Assembly: GCF_938040765.1 (NCBI RefSeq)
Contig: NZ_CALIAA010000086.1
Span: forward strand, 1-14,913
Origin: an uncultured Fretibacterium sp.
Lineage (GTDB): Bacteria > Synergistota > Synergistia > Synergistales > Aminobacteriaceae
Direction of reading: 5' to 3'
DNA: 14,913 nt
Shown: piece by piece, positions 6,600 through 14,913 of the stretch
Numbering within the stretch: the stretch's first letter is position 1
Layout of the letters: each line of letters starts with the position of its first letter
Notes under the pieces: model-generated
What the model was told of the DNA's origin: nothing
The model's input: only the letters and a program-made list of their open reading frames with translations
Database searches by the model: none
Program-made: the position numbers and the translations under genes

Positions 6600-7538
6600 T
6601 CAGGGGCACGCCGCCTGGCGTGCGTCGGCCTCAGGCGGCGCCTTTCGCCTCGCCCCCCACGAGGACAAAGCGATGGCGAAGAGGATGAGGACGCAGCCGA
6701 CGACCGAGGGAAAGGTCGGCCAGGAATCGGTTGCCAGGGAGGTCATGACGACCGCGGCGGGGATCTCCCCGGACGTCAGGAGCGAGACCGTTGGGGCGGG
6801 AATATGACGGAGCGCGGCGTAGAACGTGCTGTACCCCAAGAGGGAGGCGAAGATTATGGTGACGGCGATCAGGGAAATCTGCATCCCCGTCAGCGCCGGG
6901 ACATCGGCCCAGCCCGAGGTCAGGGTTTTGATGGGCACTACCCACACGGCTCCGAAGATGTGCGTATAGAAGAAGATCCCGATCCCCGTCGGGCCCCCCT
7001 TCGTCACCGAGGCCCGGCCCCACAGGGTCTGGAAGGCGATGCCGAGGACGCCCAGCGCGCCCCAGATCATCCCGGGGATGGAGAGCGCGCCGTCCAGGGT
7101 CCAGTCGGGGCGCATCACGGAGCATGCGACGCCGATCGTGACGATGAAGGCGCCGCACAGGTCGTAGACGCTGGGTTTCTCGCCCGTCATCAGCGAGGAC
7201 CCCATGGCCGTGGCGATGGGGGTGGTGTAGTGGACGACCAGTGCCGTGGCGACGGGAAGGTAGACGACCGAGAGCATAAAACCCAGGTAGGAGCACAGGG
7301 GCGCCAGGGGCGAGATCAGGAACAGGACGGCCAGGTCCCTCCGTCCCACGCGGAAGTGAGAGGGGGCGCAGAGGCGGATCCAGATCCCCAGCGGCAGCGG
7401 GGTGAGGAGACAGCGGAAGAAGACCACGGTAAGCATGTCCGCGCCGCTCTCCCCCAGGAGTTTCGAGGCCGGGCTGCTCAAGGCCCACAGGAGGCCCGTG
7501 GATGCGGCGCAGAGGACGCCCAGAGTATTCTTGTTCAC
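6600..7538 (-). CDS. DMT superfamily permease, EamA type
   Basis: A 312-residue membrane protein with about ten hydrophobic segments in two similar halves, the layout of EamA/drug-metabolite transporters, and of normal family length. The N-terminal segment (LGVLCAASTGLLWALSSPAS) and the repeat-half start (IPGMIWGALGVLGIAFQTLWG) resemble EamA repeats. Proline-glycine-rich SLLTSGEIPAAVV in the second half matches the usual SLLEPVFA-type loop. Such carriers move amino acids, nucleotides or other metabolites; the substrate cannot be told. The GTG giving MNKNTLG was chosen: GGGGG lies about 11 nt upstream and the predicted promoter ends before it. It lies just upstream of the metF promoter on the same strand but is outside the riboswitch-controlled transcript, so a methionine or SAM role is only speculation. 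Confidence 0.9.
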   Translation of the reverse strand: MNKNTLGVLCAASTGLLWALSSPASKLLGESGADMLTVVFFRCLLTPLPLGIWIRLCAPSHFRVGRRDLAVLFLISPLAPLCSYLGFMLSVVYLPVATALVVHYTTPIATAMGSSLMTGEKPSVYDLCGAFIVTIGVACSVMRPDWTLDGALSIPGMIWGALGVLGIAFQTLWGRASVTKGGPTGIGIFFYTHIFGAVWVVPIKTLTSGWADVPALTGMQISLIAVTIIFASLLGYSTFYAALRHIPAPTVSLLTSGEIPAAVVMTSLATDSWPTFPSVVGCVLILFAIALSSWGARRKAPPEADARQAACP

Positions 7539-7567
7539 TTTGTGGAAAACCCCCGAACTTTGTCGTA

Positions 7568-7595
7568 AGGATAGCGCCCTGCCGGCGGGGTACAA
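7568..7595 (-). promoter_or_regulatory. Predicted promoter of the EamA permease gene
   Basis: On the - strand TTGTAC (7590-7595) and TATCCT (7568-7573) are spaced 16 bp apart. The predicted start near 7561 leaves a leader of about 23 nt before the GTG at 7538. It is divergent from the radA promoter about 50 bp away. Confidence 0.55.
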
Positions 7596-7643
7596 GAGGA
7601 TCTATCCCAATTATATCCCATCCTCACGCCGAAAGGGGGGAGG

Positions 7644-7649
7644 TATAAT
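7644..7649 (+). promoter_or_regulatory. Consensus -10 box upstream of radA
   Basis: A perfect TATAAT lies about 95 bp before the radA start. The matching -35 position (7621-7626, TCCTCA, 17-bp spacer) is poor. Transcription from about 7656 would give a leader near 90 nt. This placement argues against a TTG start at 7655 for RadA. Confidence 0.5.
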
Positions 7650-7744
7650 GAGCCTTGGAGAACAGAAATTTCCTTGTGATTTGTCCCTCTCGGCTTCGTT
7701 CCGCCGATGGGGCTTTGTGGGGGCGTTGGTTGGAGGTATTTTTC

Positions 7745-9100
7745 GTGAGAAGGGACGAACCGGTTCGTTACGTGTGCGCCGACTGCGGCCATATGACGAC
7801 CACGCGAACGGGGCGCTGCCCGTCCTGCGGGGCGTGGGGGACCCTGGAGGCCGAGGCGGGGCCCGCCGCTCAGCCGAGGGGCGCCGCTGCACGGGTGGTG
7901 AGCGCCGTCGACGTCCGTCCTCCGCAGCGCCTCTCGACGGGGATCGGGGAGCTGGACCGGGTGCTGGGCGGCGGACTGGTCCCCGGGGGAGTCGTCCTGC
8001 TCGGCGGCCAGCCGGGCATCGGCAAGTCGACGCTGCTGCTCCAGGCCGCGGGGCGGGTCGCGGAGTCCGGGGCCTCCGTGCTCTACATCTCGGGCGAGGA
8101 ATCCGAGGCGCAGGTGGCCCTCCGCGCCGCCCGGCTCGGAGTGGCCTCGGACCGGCTGCTGCTCTGCTGCGGCAACGAGCTGGAGGGTGCGCTTCAAAAC
8201 ATGAAGGACGCCTCCTTCGTCGTGCTGGACAGCGTCCAGGCCATGAGGGCCGAGGGGGAGGCGGGGTGGCCCGGGACGCCCAATCAGGTGCGGGCCGTTG
8301 CCCAGAGGCTGGTGGACGCCGCCCGGGCGGACCGCGTGCCGGCGGTGCTCGTGGGGCACATCACCAAGGACGGCCGGCTGGCGGGGCCCATGCTGCTGGA
8401 GCACATGGTGGACACGGTGCTGATCTTCTCCGGGGAGGGGTACTCGTCCTACCGGATGCTGCGCGCGGCCAAGAACCGCTACGGCAGCACGGACGAGCTG
8501 GGCGTCTTCGAGATGCGGGAGGACGGCCTGACGGCCATAGAGGACAAGAGCGGACTCTATTGGAACCGCTCGGACACGGCGGTCTCCGGCGTCGCCATGA
8601 CCATCGCGCTGGAGGGGACGACCCCCCTGGCCGCCGAGCTCCAGACCCTGGCGGGCCCCACGGTGTTTCCCTACCCGCGGCGCACGGCGCGGGGCATCGA
8701 GCTGAACCGCTTCCAGCTTCTGACGGCCGTCGTGGAGAAGCGCTGCGGGCTGCCCTGCAGCGGGCACGACCTCTACATGAACGTGGCGGGCGGGCTTTCC
8801 ATCCAGGACCCCTCGGCGGACCTGGCGGCCTGCGCCGCCCTGGCCTCGGCCCTGAGGGACGCGCCGCTCCGGACGGGGTCTTGCTGGCTGGGCGAGGTGG
8901 GGCTGGCGGGGGAGGTGCGCCCCGTGACGCGCCTGGGGGTCCGGCTTCGGGAGGCCGCACGGCTGGGGTTCTCCTGCGCCGTCGTCAGCTCGCGCGAGCG
9001 TGCCGAGCGTGCGGGAGGGCTGGAGATCGTCCCGGTCTCGCACTTGGACGAGGCTCTGGCCCTGGGGTTTTCCGTAAGGGAAAAGGAAACGCCGATCTGA
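7745..9100 (+). CDS. radA: DNA repair / branch-migration ATPase RadA (Sms)
   Basis: A 451-residue protein of normal family length. Domains in order: N-terminal C4 zinc finger with Cys11, Cys14, Cys25 and Cys28 (YVCADCGH...RCPSCG); RecA-like ATPase, about 60-270, with Walker A GGQPGIGKST (87-96), Walker B FVVLDS (Asp162) and the RadA motif KNRYG (243-247, usually KNRFG); and a C-terminal Lon-protease-like domain, about 285-440, containing VAGGLSIQDPSADLA. RadA works with RecA in recombination, helping branch migration and resolving repair intermediates. The GTG start follows a strong GGAGGT (7732-7737) by 7 nt. A longer frame opens at 7655, but its extra 30 residues do not resemble the family. 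The C-terminus is intact and is followed by a structured intergenic region. Confidence 0.97.
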   Translation: MRRDEPVRYVCADCGHMTTTRTGRCPSCGAWGTLEAEAGPAAQPRGAAARVVSAVDVRPPQRLSTGIGELDRVLGGGLVPGGVVLLGGQPGIGKSTLLLQAAGRVAESGASVLYISGEESEAQVALRAARLGVASDRLLLCCGNELEGALQNMKDASFVVLDSVQAMRAEGEAGWPGTPNQVRAVAQRLVDAARADRVPAVLVGHITKDGRLAGPMLLEHMVDTVLIFSGEGYSSYRMLRAAKNRYGSTDELGVFEMREDGLTAIEDKSGLYWNRSDTAVSGVAMTIALEGTTPLAAELQTLAGPTVFPYPRRTARGIELNRFQLLTAVVEKRCGLPCSGHDLYMNVAGGLSIQDPSADLAACAALASALRDAPLRTGSCWLGEVGLAGEVRPVTRLGVRLREAARLGFSCAVVSSRERAERAGGLEIVPVSHLDEALALGFSVREKETPI

Positions 9101-9108
9101 TTCAGGAA

Positions 9109-9220
9109 GCCCCCGGTGGTACCCCAGCTTGCCTGTTTGGGGGAGGAAATTTGCCGGGGCCGCCGCTGTTTCGTATGGCGGCGCGGGGGTATGGGGCACA
9201 GCCCCATGTAATTTGATTTT
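9109..9220 (+). other. Structured radA-nfeD intergenic region with three hairpins
   Basis: Three stems stand in a row. CCCCGG (9111-9116) pairs with CCGGGG (9154-9159) around an inner CCCCA/TGGGG hairpin (9122-9126 with 9138-9142). GCCGCC (9159-9164) pairs with GGCGGC (9177-9182). ATGGGGC (9191-9197) pairs with GCCCCAT (9201-9207) over a 3-nt loop, followed by GTAATTTGATTTT. The last could act as a radA terminator with an imperfect T-tract. The whole could also be a dispersed palindromic repeat or an nfeD leader. No open frame of interest and no clear promoter were seen here. Confidence 0.55.
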
Positions 9221-9259
9221 CGGGATGATCGATAAAGAACCGAGGTCAGGAGGCTGTCC

Positions 9260-10648
9260 ATGAGAACTTCAAGGCCGTTTTGCCGCGTTCCGAAGGGGAA
9301 GGGGCCGGGGGGGAGGGGCCCGGTGTCTGTATCGCCGTTTCGTTTCGTGTGGGCTTCCGTGCTGGGCCTGTCCCTCCTGTGCTGCCTGGCCGGTTCGGGG
9401 CTGGCGGCGGGCAAGGTCGTCCTGGCCCCCTTGTCGGGGTCGGTGGGCGTGCAGATGGAGCAGTTCGTCGAGCGGGTGGTCCGCCGGGCGGAGGAGGAGC
9501 GGGCGGGCCTCGTGGTGTTCGAGCTGGATACGCCGGGGGGCCTGCTGGGGGCGACGCACGGCATCGTCCAGACGATCCTGGCGTCCCGCGTCCCGGTCGC
9601 CGTGTGGGTTCCGCCCGGCGGGCGGGCGGCTTCGGCGGGGGCGTTCATCATGCAGGCGGCTCATGTGGCGGCCATGGCCTCGGGCACGAACGTCGGGGCG
9701 GCCCATCCCGTTGTCGCGTCGGGCAGGGACCTGCCGGACGACGACATGAAGAAAAAGGTCGTGAACGACCTCGGAGCTCAGATGCGCTCCCTTACCCAGC
9801 TGCGCGGGAGGAATCAGAGCGCCGCGCAGCGGATGATCGAGGACAGCCTGTCCCTGACGGCCCATGAGGCCTTGGCGGAGGGGGCCATCGACCTCGTGGC
9901 GGACGACCTGAGGACCCTGCTCGAGGCCGCCGTGGGGCGAACCGTGACCATCGACTCGGGCCCGGTCCGCATCGAGGCGGAGCCCGACGCGGCGGTCGTT
10001 CTCGTGGAGATGACCTGGCAGGAAAGGCTGATTCAGTTCCTGTCGAGCCCCGATATCGCCTACTTCCTCCTGATGGGAGGGCTGTTGGCGCTCTTCTACG
10101 AGATCGTCACCCCCGGCGGCTTCGCCCTGGGGACGACGGGGGCCGTCATGTTGCTGCTCGGCGGGATCGGCCTGAGGATGCTGCCTTTCAACTGGGCCGG
10201 GATGGCCCTGATCGGGGCGGGCGTCATCGTCATGGGGCTCGACCTCCTGGTGGGGGGGATGGGGATCCTGAGCCTGCTCGGGGTTGCGGTGATCGCCGCC
10301 GGAGGCGTCTTCCTGTTCCGCGCCCCGGGCGGCGAGCTGCTGCGCGTCTCCGCCTCCCTGATCGTCGGGATGACGGCCGCCCTGGGGGCCTGCTTTGCGC
10401 TGTTCGCGTTCCTGATCGCCCGCAGCCTCCGGAGGAAGGTGTCCACGGGGCGGCAGGGGCTGATCGGGCTGGACGCGACGGTCGTCGAGCCCCTCTCCTC
10501 CTCGGGGGGGATGGTCCGATGCCGCGGGGAACTCTGGCGCGCCCGAACGAAGGCCGGTTCTATGGCCGTCGGGGAGGTCGGGACCGTCCTTGCCCTCGAG
10601 GGCATTACCCTGCTGATTCGCAGGGAGACCGATTCGCAGAAAAGTTGA
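9260..10648 (+). CDS. NfeD-type membrane-bound ClpP-class serine protease
   Basis: A 462-residue long-form NfeD protein. A signal or membrane segment lies at about 30-50. A ClpP/SppA-like protease domain follows, about 51-215, with DTPGG (90-94) and nucleophile Ser125 in GGRAASAGAF. The partner lysine is probably Lys166 in MKKKVVND, matching the spacing in archaeal PH1510. Next come four or five membrane helices, about 255-405, and a C-terminal OB-fold NfeD domain, about 410-455 (GLIGLDATVVEPL...GELWRA). Homologues cleave hydrophobic stretches of stomatin-like proteins and act in membrane quality control. The ATG has AGGAGG (9248-9253) 6 nt upstream. The 20-residue basic, glycine-rich N-terminus is unusual. 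The usual neighbour, a stomatin/FloA gene, is absent; gpsA follows instead. The last codons lie in a small tandem repeat. Confidence 0.92.
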   Translation: MRTSRPFCRVPKGKGPGGRGPVSVSPFRFVWASVLGLSLLCCLAGSGLAAGKVVLAPLSGSVGVQMEQFVERVVRRAEEERAGLVVFELDTPGGLLGATHGIVQTILASRVPVAVWVPPGGRAASAGAFIMQAAHVAAMASGTNVGAAHPVVASGRDLPDDDMKKKVVNDLGAQMRSLTQLRGRNQSAAQRMIEDSLSLTAHEALAEGAIDLVADDLRTLLEAAVGRTVTIDSGPVRIEAEPDAAVVLVEMTWQERLIQFLSSPDIAYFLLMGGLLALFYEIVTPGGFALGTTGAVMLLLGGIGLRMLPFNWAGMALIGAGVIVMGLDLLVGGMGILSLLGVAVIAAGGVFLFRAPGGELLRVSASLIVGMTAALGACFALFAFLIARSLRRKVSTGRQGLIGLDATVVEPLSSSGGMVRCRGELWRARTKAGSMAVGEVGTVLALEGITLLIRRETDSQKS

Positions 10649-10675
10649 TTCGCAGAAAGTCGATTTGCAGAAGGG
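10631..10675 (+). repeat. Three imperfect tandem repeats across the nfeD stop codon
   Basis: Three consecutive units begin GATTCGCAGAAA (10631-10646), GATTCGCAGAAA (10647-10661) and GATTTGCAGAAG (10662-10675), with lengths of 16, 15 and 14 nt. They cover the last codons of nfeD, its TGA (10646-10648) and the start of the gpsA leader, stopping at the edge of the gpsA ribosome site. This looks like local duplication by slippage. Confidence 0.85.
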
Positions 10676-10691
10676 AAGGAGCGTCCGTCCC

Positions 10692-11678
10692 ATGAGTCTT
10701 GCCGTTTTGGGGGCCGGCAGTTTCGGTACGGCCGTGGCGAACCACGCTGCCCGAAAGGGGCACGGGGTCGTCCTCTGGTGCCGTACCGACGACCAGGCCC
10801 GTTATATCAACGAACACCGCCGCAACCCGCGCTACCTGAAGGACTGCCCTCTGGTCGAATCCCTGAGGGCCACGTCGGACCTGGAGGAGGCCCTCGGGTC
10901 CGCGGACCGCACGGTTCTGGCCCTTCCGACCCAGAGTCTGAGGGGGTTTCTGGAAAGGCTGGCCCCCCTCTCCACGGAGGGGCACAGCTTCCTGAGCCTG
11001 GCCAAGGGGATTGAGATCGCCACGGGGCTTACGCCCCGTGCGATCTTCGAGGAGGTGCTGCCGGGCCGGCCGTACAGCGCGCTCTCCGGCCCGAGCCATG
11101 CCGAGGAGGTCGTCCGAGAGCTGCCCACGGCGGTCATCGTGGCCTCCGCCGATCCGTCGGAGGCCCTGGGCTGGCAGGCGGAGCTGAACTCCCCCCGGTT
11201 CCGCGTCTATACGAGCGGGGACGTGATGGGGGCGGAGCTGGGAGGGGCGGTCAAGAACATCATCGCCATCGCCGTCGGCATCGCCCACTCGCTCTCCGCG
11301 GGGGACAACGCCAAGGCTGCGCTGGCCACGCGCGGCCTCGCCGAGATCATGCGGCTGGGGACGGCCATGGGCGCTTCTCCCCTGACCCTGGCGGGGCTCG
11401 CCGGAGTGGGGGACCTGATGGCGACCTGCTACAGTCAGCACTCCCGCAACTTCCGCTTCGGGGCCGCGATCGGGCGCGGGGCCTCGCCCGAGGCGGCGGC
11501 GGCGGAGATCGGGCAGGTGGTCGAGGGGGCCCATACGACGAGGGCCCTGGTGGCCTACGCCCGAAGGGCGGGCATCGAGTTGCCCATCTCCGAGGGGGTC
11601 CACGCGATCCTCTACGAGGGCGCGGTCCTTCAGGACGTGATCAACAGGCTGCTCTTCCGGGACCCCAAACCGGAGTGA
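10692..11678 (+). CDS. gpsA: NAD(P)H-dependent glycerol-3-phosphate dehydrogenase
   Basis: A 328-residue cytosolic enzyme that reduces dihydroxyacetone phosphate to sn-glycerol-3-phosphate, the backbone for phospholipids. The length is typical. The N-terminal Rossmann fold has GAGSFGTA (7-14). LAKGIE with Lys105 and ALSGPSHAEEV (120-130) are the usual substrate-side motifs. Catalytic Lys188 sits in AELGGAVKNIIAIAVGI. GLAGVGDLMATCYSQHSRN is the conserved C-terminal helix-bundle motif. ATG at 10692 was chosen because the fold starts right after it and AAGGAG (10676-10681) lies 10 nt upstream. A TTG nine codons earlier lies in the tandem repeat and is less likely. It follows nfeD by 43 nt, probably on one transcript, and meets ruvX tail to tail with 13 nt between; no clear terminator is visible there. 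Confidence 0.97.
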   Translation: MSLAVLGAGSFGTAVANHAARKGHGVVLWCRTDDQARYINEHRRNPRYLKDCPLVESLRATSDLEEALGSADRTVLALPTQSLRGFLERLAPLSTEGHSFLSLAKGIEIATGLTPRAIFEEVLPGRPYSALSGPSHAEEVVRELPTAVIVASADPSEALGWQAELNSPRFRVYTSGDVMGAELGGAVKNIIAIAVGIAHSLSAGDNAKAALATRGLAEIMRLGTAMGASPLTLAGLAGVGDLMATCYSQHSRNFRFGAAIGRGASPEAAAAEIGQVVEGAHTTRALVAYARRAGIELPISEGVHAILYEGAVLQDVINRLLFRDPKPE

Positions 11679-11691
11679 GCCGAAAACGGAG

Positions 11692-12140
11692 TCACGGTCT
11701 CCGGCGCTCCAGCCAGCTCTGCAGGATCAGCGCTGCGGCCACCTTGTCCACCTTGCCCCTGCGTTCCCTGCGCGAGACGTCGCCCTCCAGCAGCGCCCGC
11801 TGGGCGATGACCGTGGTGTACCGCTCGTCCCACGTCTCGAAGGTCCGGTCCGGATAGGACTCCCGGAGGTTGGCGACGAGTGCGGCGATGCGCTCCCCCT
11901 CGGGGCCCGCGTTCCCGCTCGTCCGGGTCGGCATTCCGATGAGGATCAGGACGGGATCGTACTCCGCGAGGCACGCCTCGAACTTCTTGCGCCACCCCTC
12001 CCTGCCGTCGTTGACCGGCCATACGGCGATCCCCTGCGCGATGACGCGCAGGGGATCCGTCACGGCCGCGCCGATGCGGACGGAGCCGACATCGAGGGCC
12101 AGAACGCGCCCCTTCGGGGGGGTTTCGTCCCGGGGCTCGT

Positions 12141-12144
<4 letters not shown>
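11692..12144 (-). CDS. ruvX: RuvX/YqgF family putative pre-16S rRNA nuclease / Holliday junction resolvase
   Basis: A 150-residue RNase H-fold protein, slightly longer than the usual 135-145 because of a short polar N-terminus. Catalytic acidic residues are visible: Asp18 in LALDVGSVRIGAAVTD, Asp106-Glu107 in TWDERYTT, and Asp133 in GKVDKVAAALILQ. The conserved LIGMPTRTSG-G segment (68-79 region) is present. The family is linked to 5' maturation of 16S rRNA, and some members cut Holliday junctions. Its ATG overlaps the alaS TGA as ATGA, so translation is probably coupled to alaS. The alaS-yqgF neighbourhood is common in bacteria. The 3' end faces gpsA closely. Confidence 0.94.
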
Positions 12145-14786
<2,642 letters not shown>

Positions 14787-14845
14787 CTTCTGGATCCTCT
14801 CCCCTTCGAAAGACGGCCGCCCTCGGCCGGTAAGCCGGGCGGACA

Positions 14846-14892
14846 CGAAAAATAAAAATAAACCCTCCGGACGGCCGACCGACCGTCCGGAG
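14846..14892 (-). terminator. Intrinsic-terminator-like hairpin upstream of alaS
   Basis: On the - strand CTCCGGACGG, an 8-nt loop and CCGTCCGGAG form a perfect 10-bp stem (14865-14892). It is followed by GGGTTTATTTTTATTTTTC. The T-rich tract ends about 60 nt before the alaS ATG. It either ends a gene to the right of the window or is a leader attenuator for alaS. No convincing promoter lies between it and alaS. Confidence 0.8.
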
Positions 14893-14913
14893 ACACCCCT
14901 CTCTCATTTTCCA

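Noticed and set aside
11670..11704. A terminator between convergent gpsA and ruvX
   Set aside because: CCGGAG/CTCCGG can pair over a long loop, but the arms lie inside coding sequence and no T-tract follows on either strand.
14787..14913. T-box leader before alaS
   Set aside because: The conserved antiterminator sequence AGGGTGGNACCGCG is not recognisable in the visible part. The rest of any leader would lie outside the window, so it cannot be claimed.

Overview
The window is high-GC bacterial DNA with mostly housekeeping genes packed tightly on both strands. Gene content suggests a strict or fermentative anaerobe: a DctP-type TRAP transporter, a PAS/AAA+ regulator, a short cobalamin-dependent methionine synthase with a stand-alone reactivation protein, and a SAM-type leader with an intrinsic terminator. 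My best guess is Synergistota. This is an inference from gene content and protein style; no rRNA or other marker is present to prove it.

Layout. (1) 1-2218: the 3' end of a TRAP substrate-binding protein gene on + faces a PAS/AAA+/HTH regulator on -, with a strong hairpin between them. This part looks less GC-rich than the rest. The regulator keeps Walker A but lacks the GAFTGA loop, the Walker B aspartate and one of the two arginines that follow. (2) 2219-2323: a gap holding a 27-bp inverted repeat. (3) 2324-6544, all on -: a methionine operon read metF, MetH reactivation protein, metH. It has a near-consensus promoter, a leader of about 196 nt with an S-box-like (SAM clan) aptamer, and a terminator hairpin with a U-tract. 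(4) 6600-7538 on -: a DMT/EamA permease with its own promoter, outside the riboswitch unit. (5) 7644-11678 on +: radA, a highly structured intergenic stretch, a ClpP-class NfeD membrane protease, and gpsA, with a small triple repeat across the nfeD stop codon. (6) 11692-14786 on -: alaS and ruvX, overlapping by ATGA, preceded by a terminator-like hairpin at the right edge.

Working together: MetF makes 5-methyl-THF, MetH uses it through cob(I)alamin to methylate homocysteine, and the separate protein presumably rescues oxidised MetH with SAM and an electron donor. SAM is the product of the methionine made here and probably shuts off the operon at the leader. AlaS, RuvX, RadA and GpsA are core functions (alanine charging, Holliday-junction/RNA nuclease, recombination, glycerol-3-phosphate). 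The least ordinary items are the riboswitch-attenuator, the degenerate AAA+ regulator, the split MetH and several structured intergenic elements.
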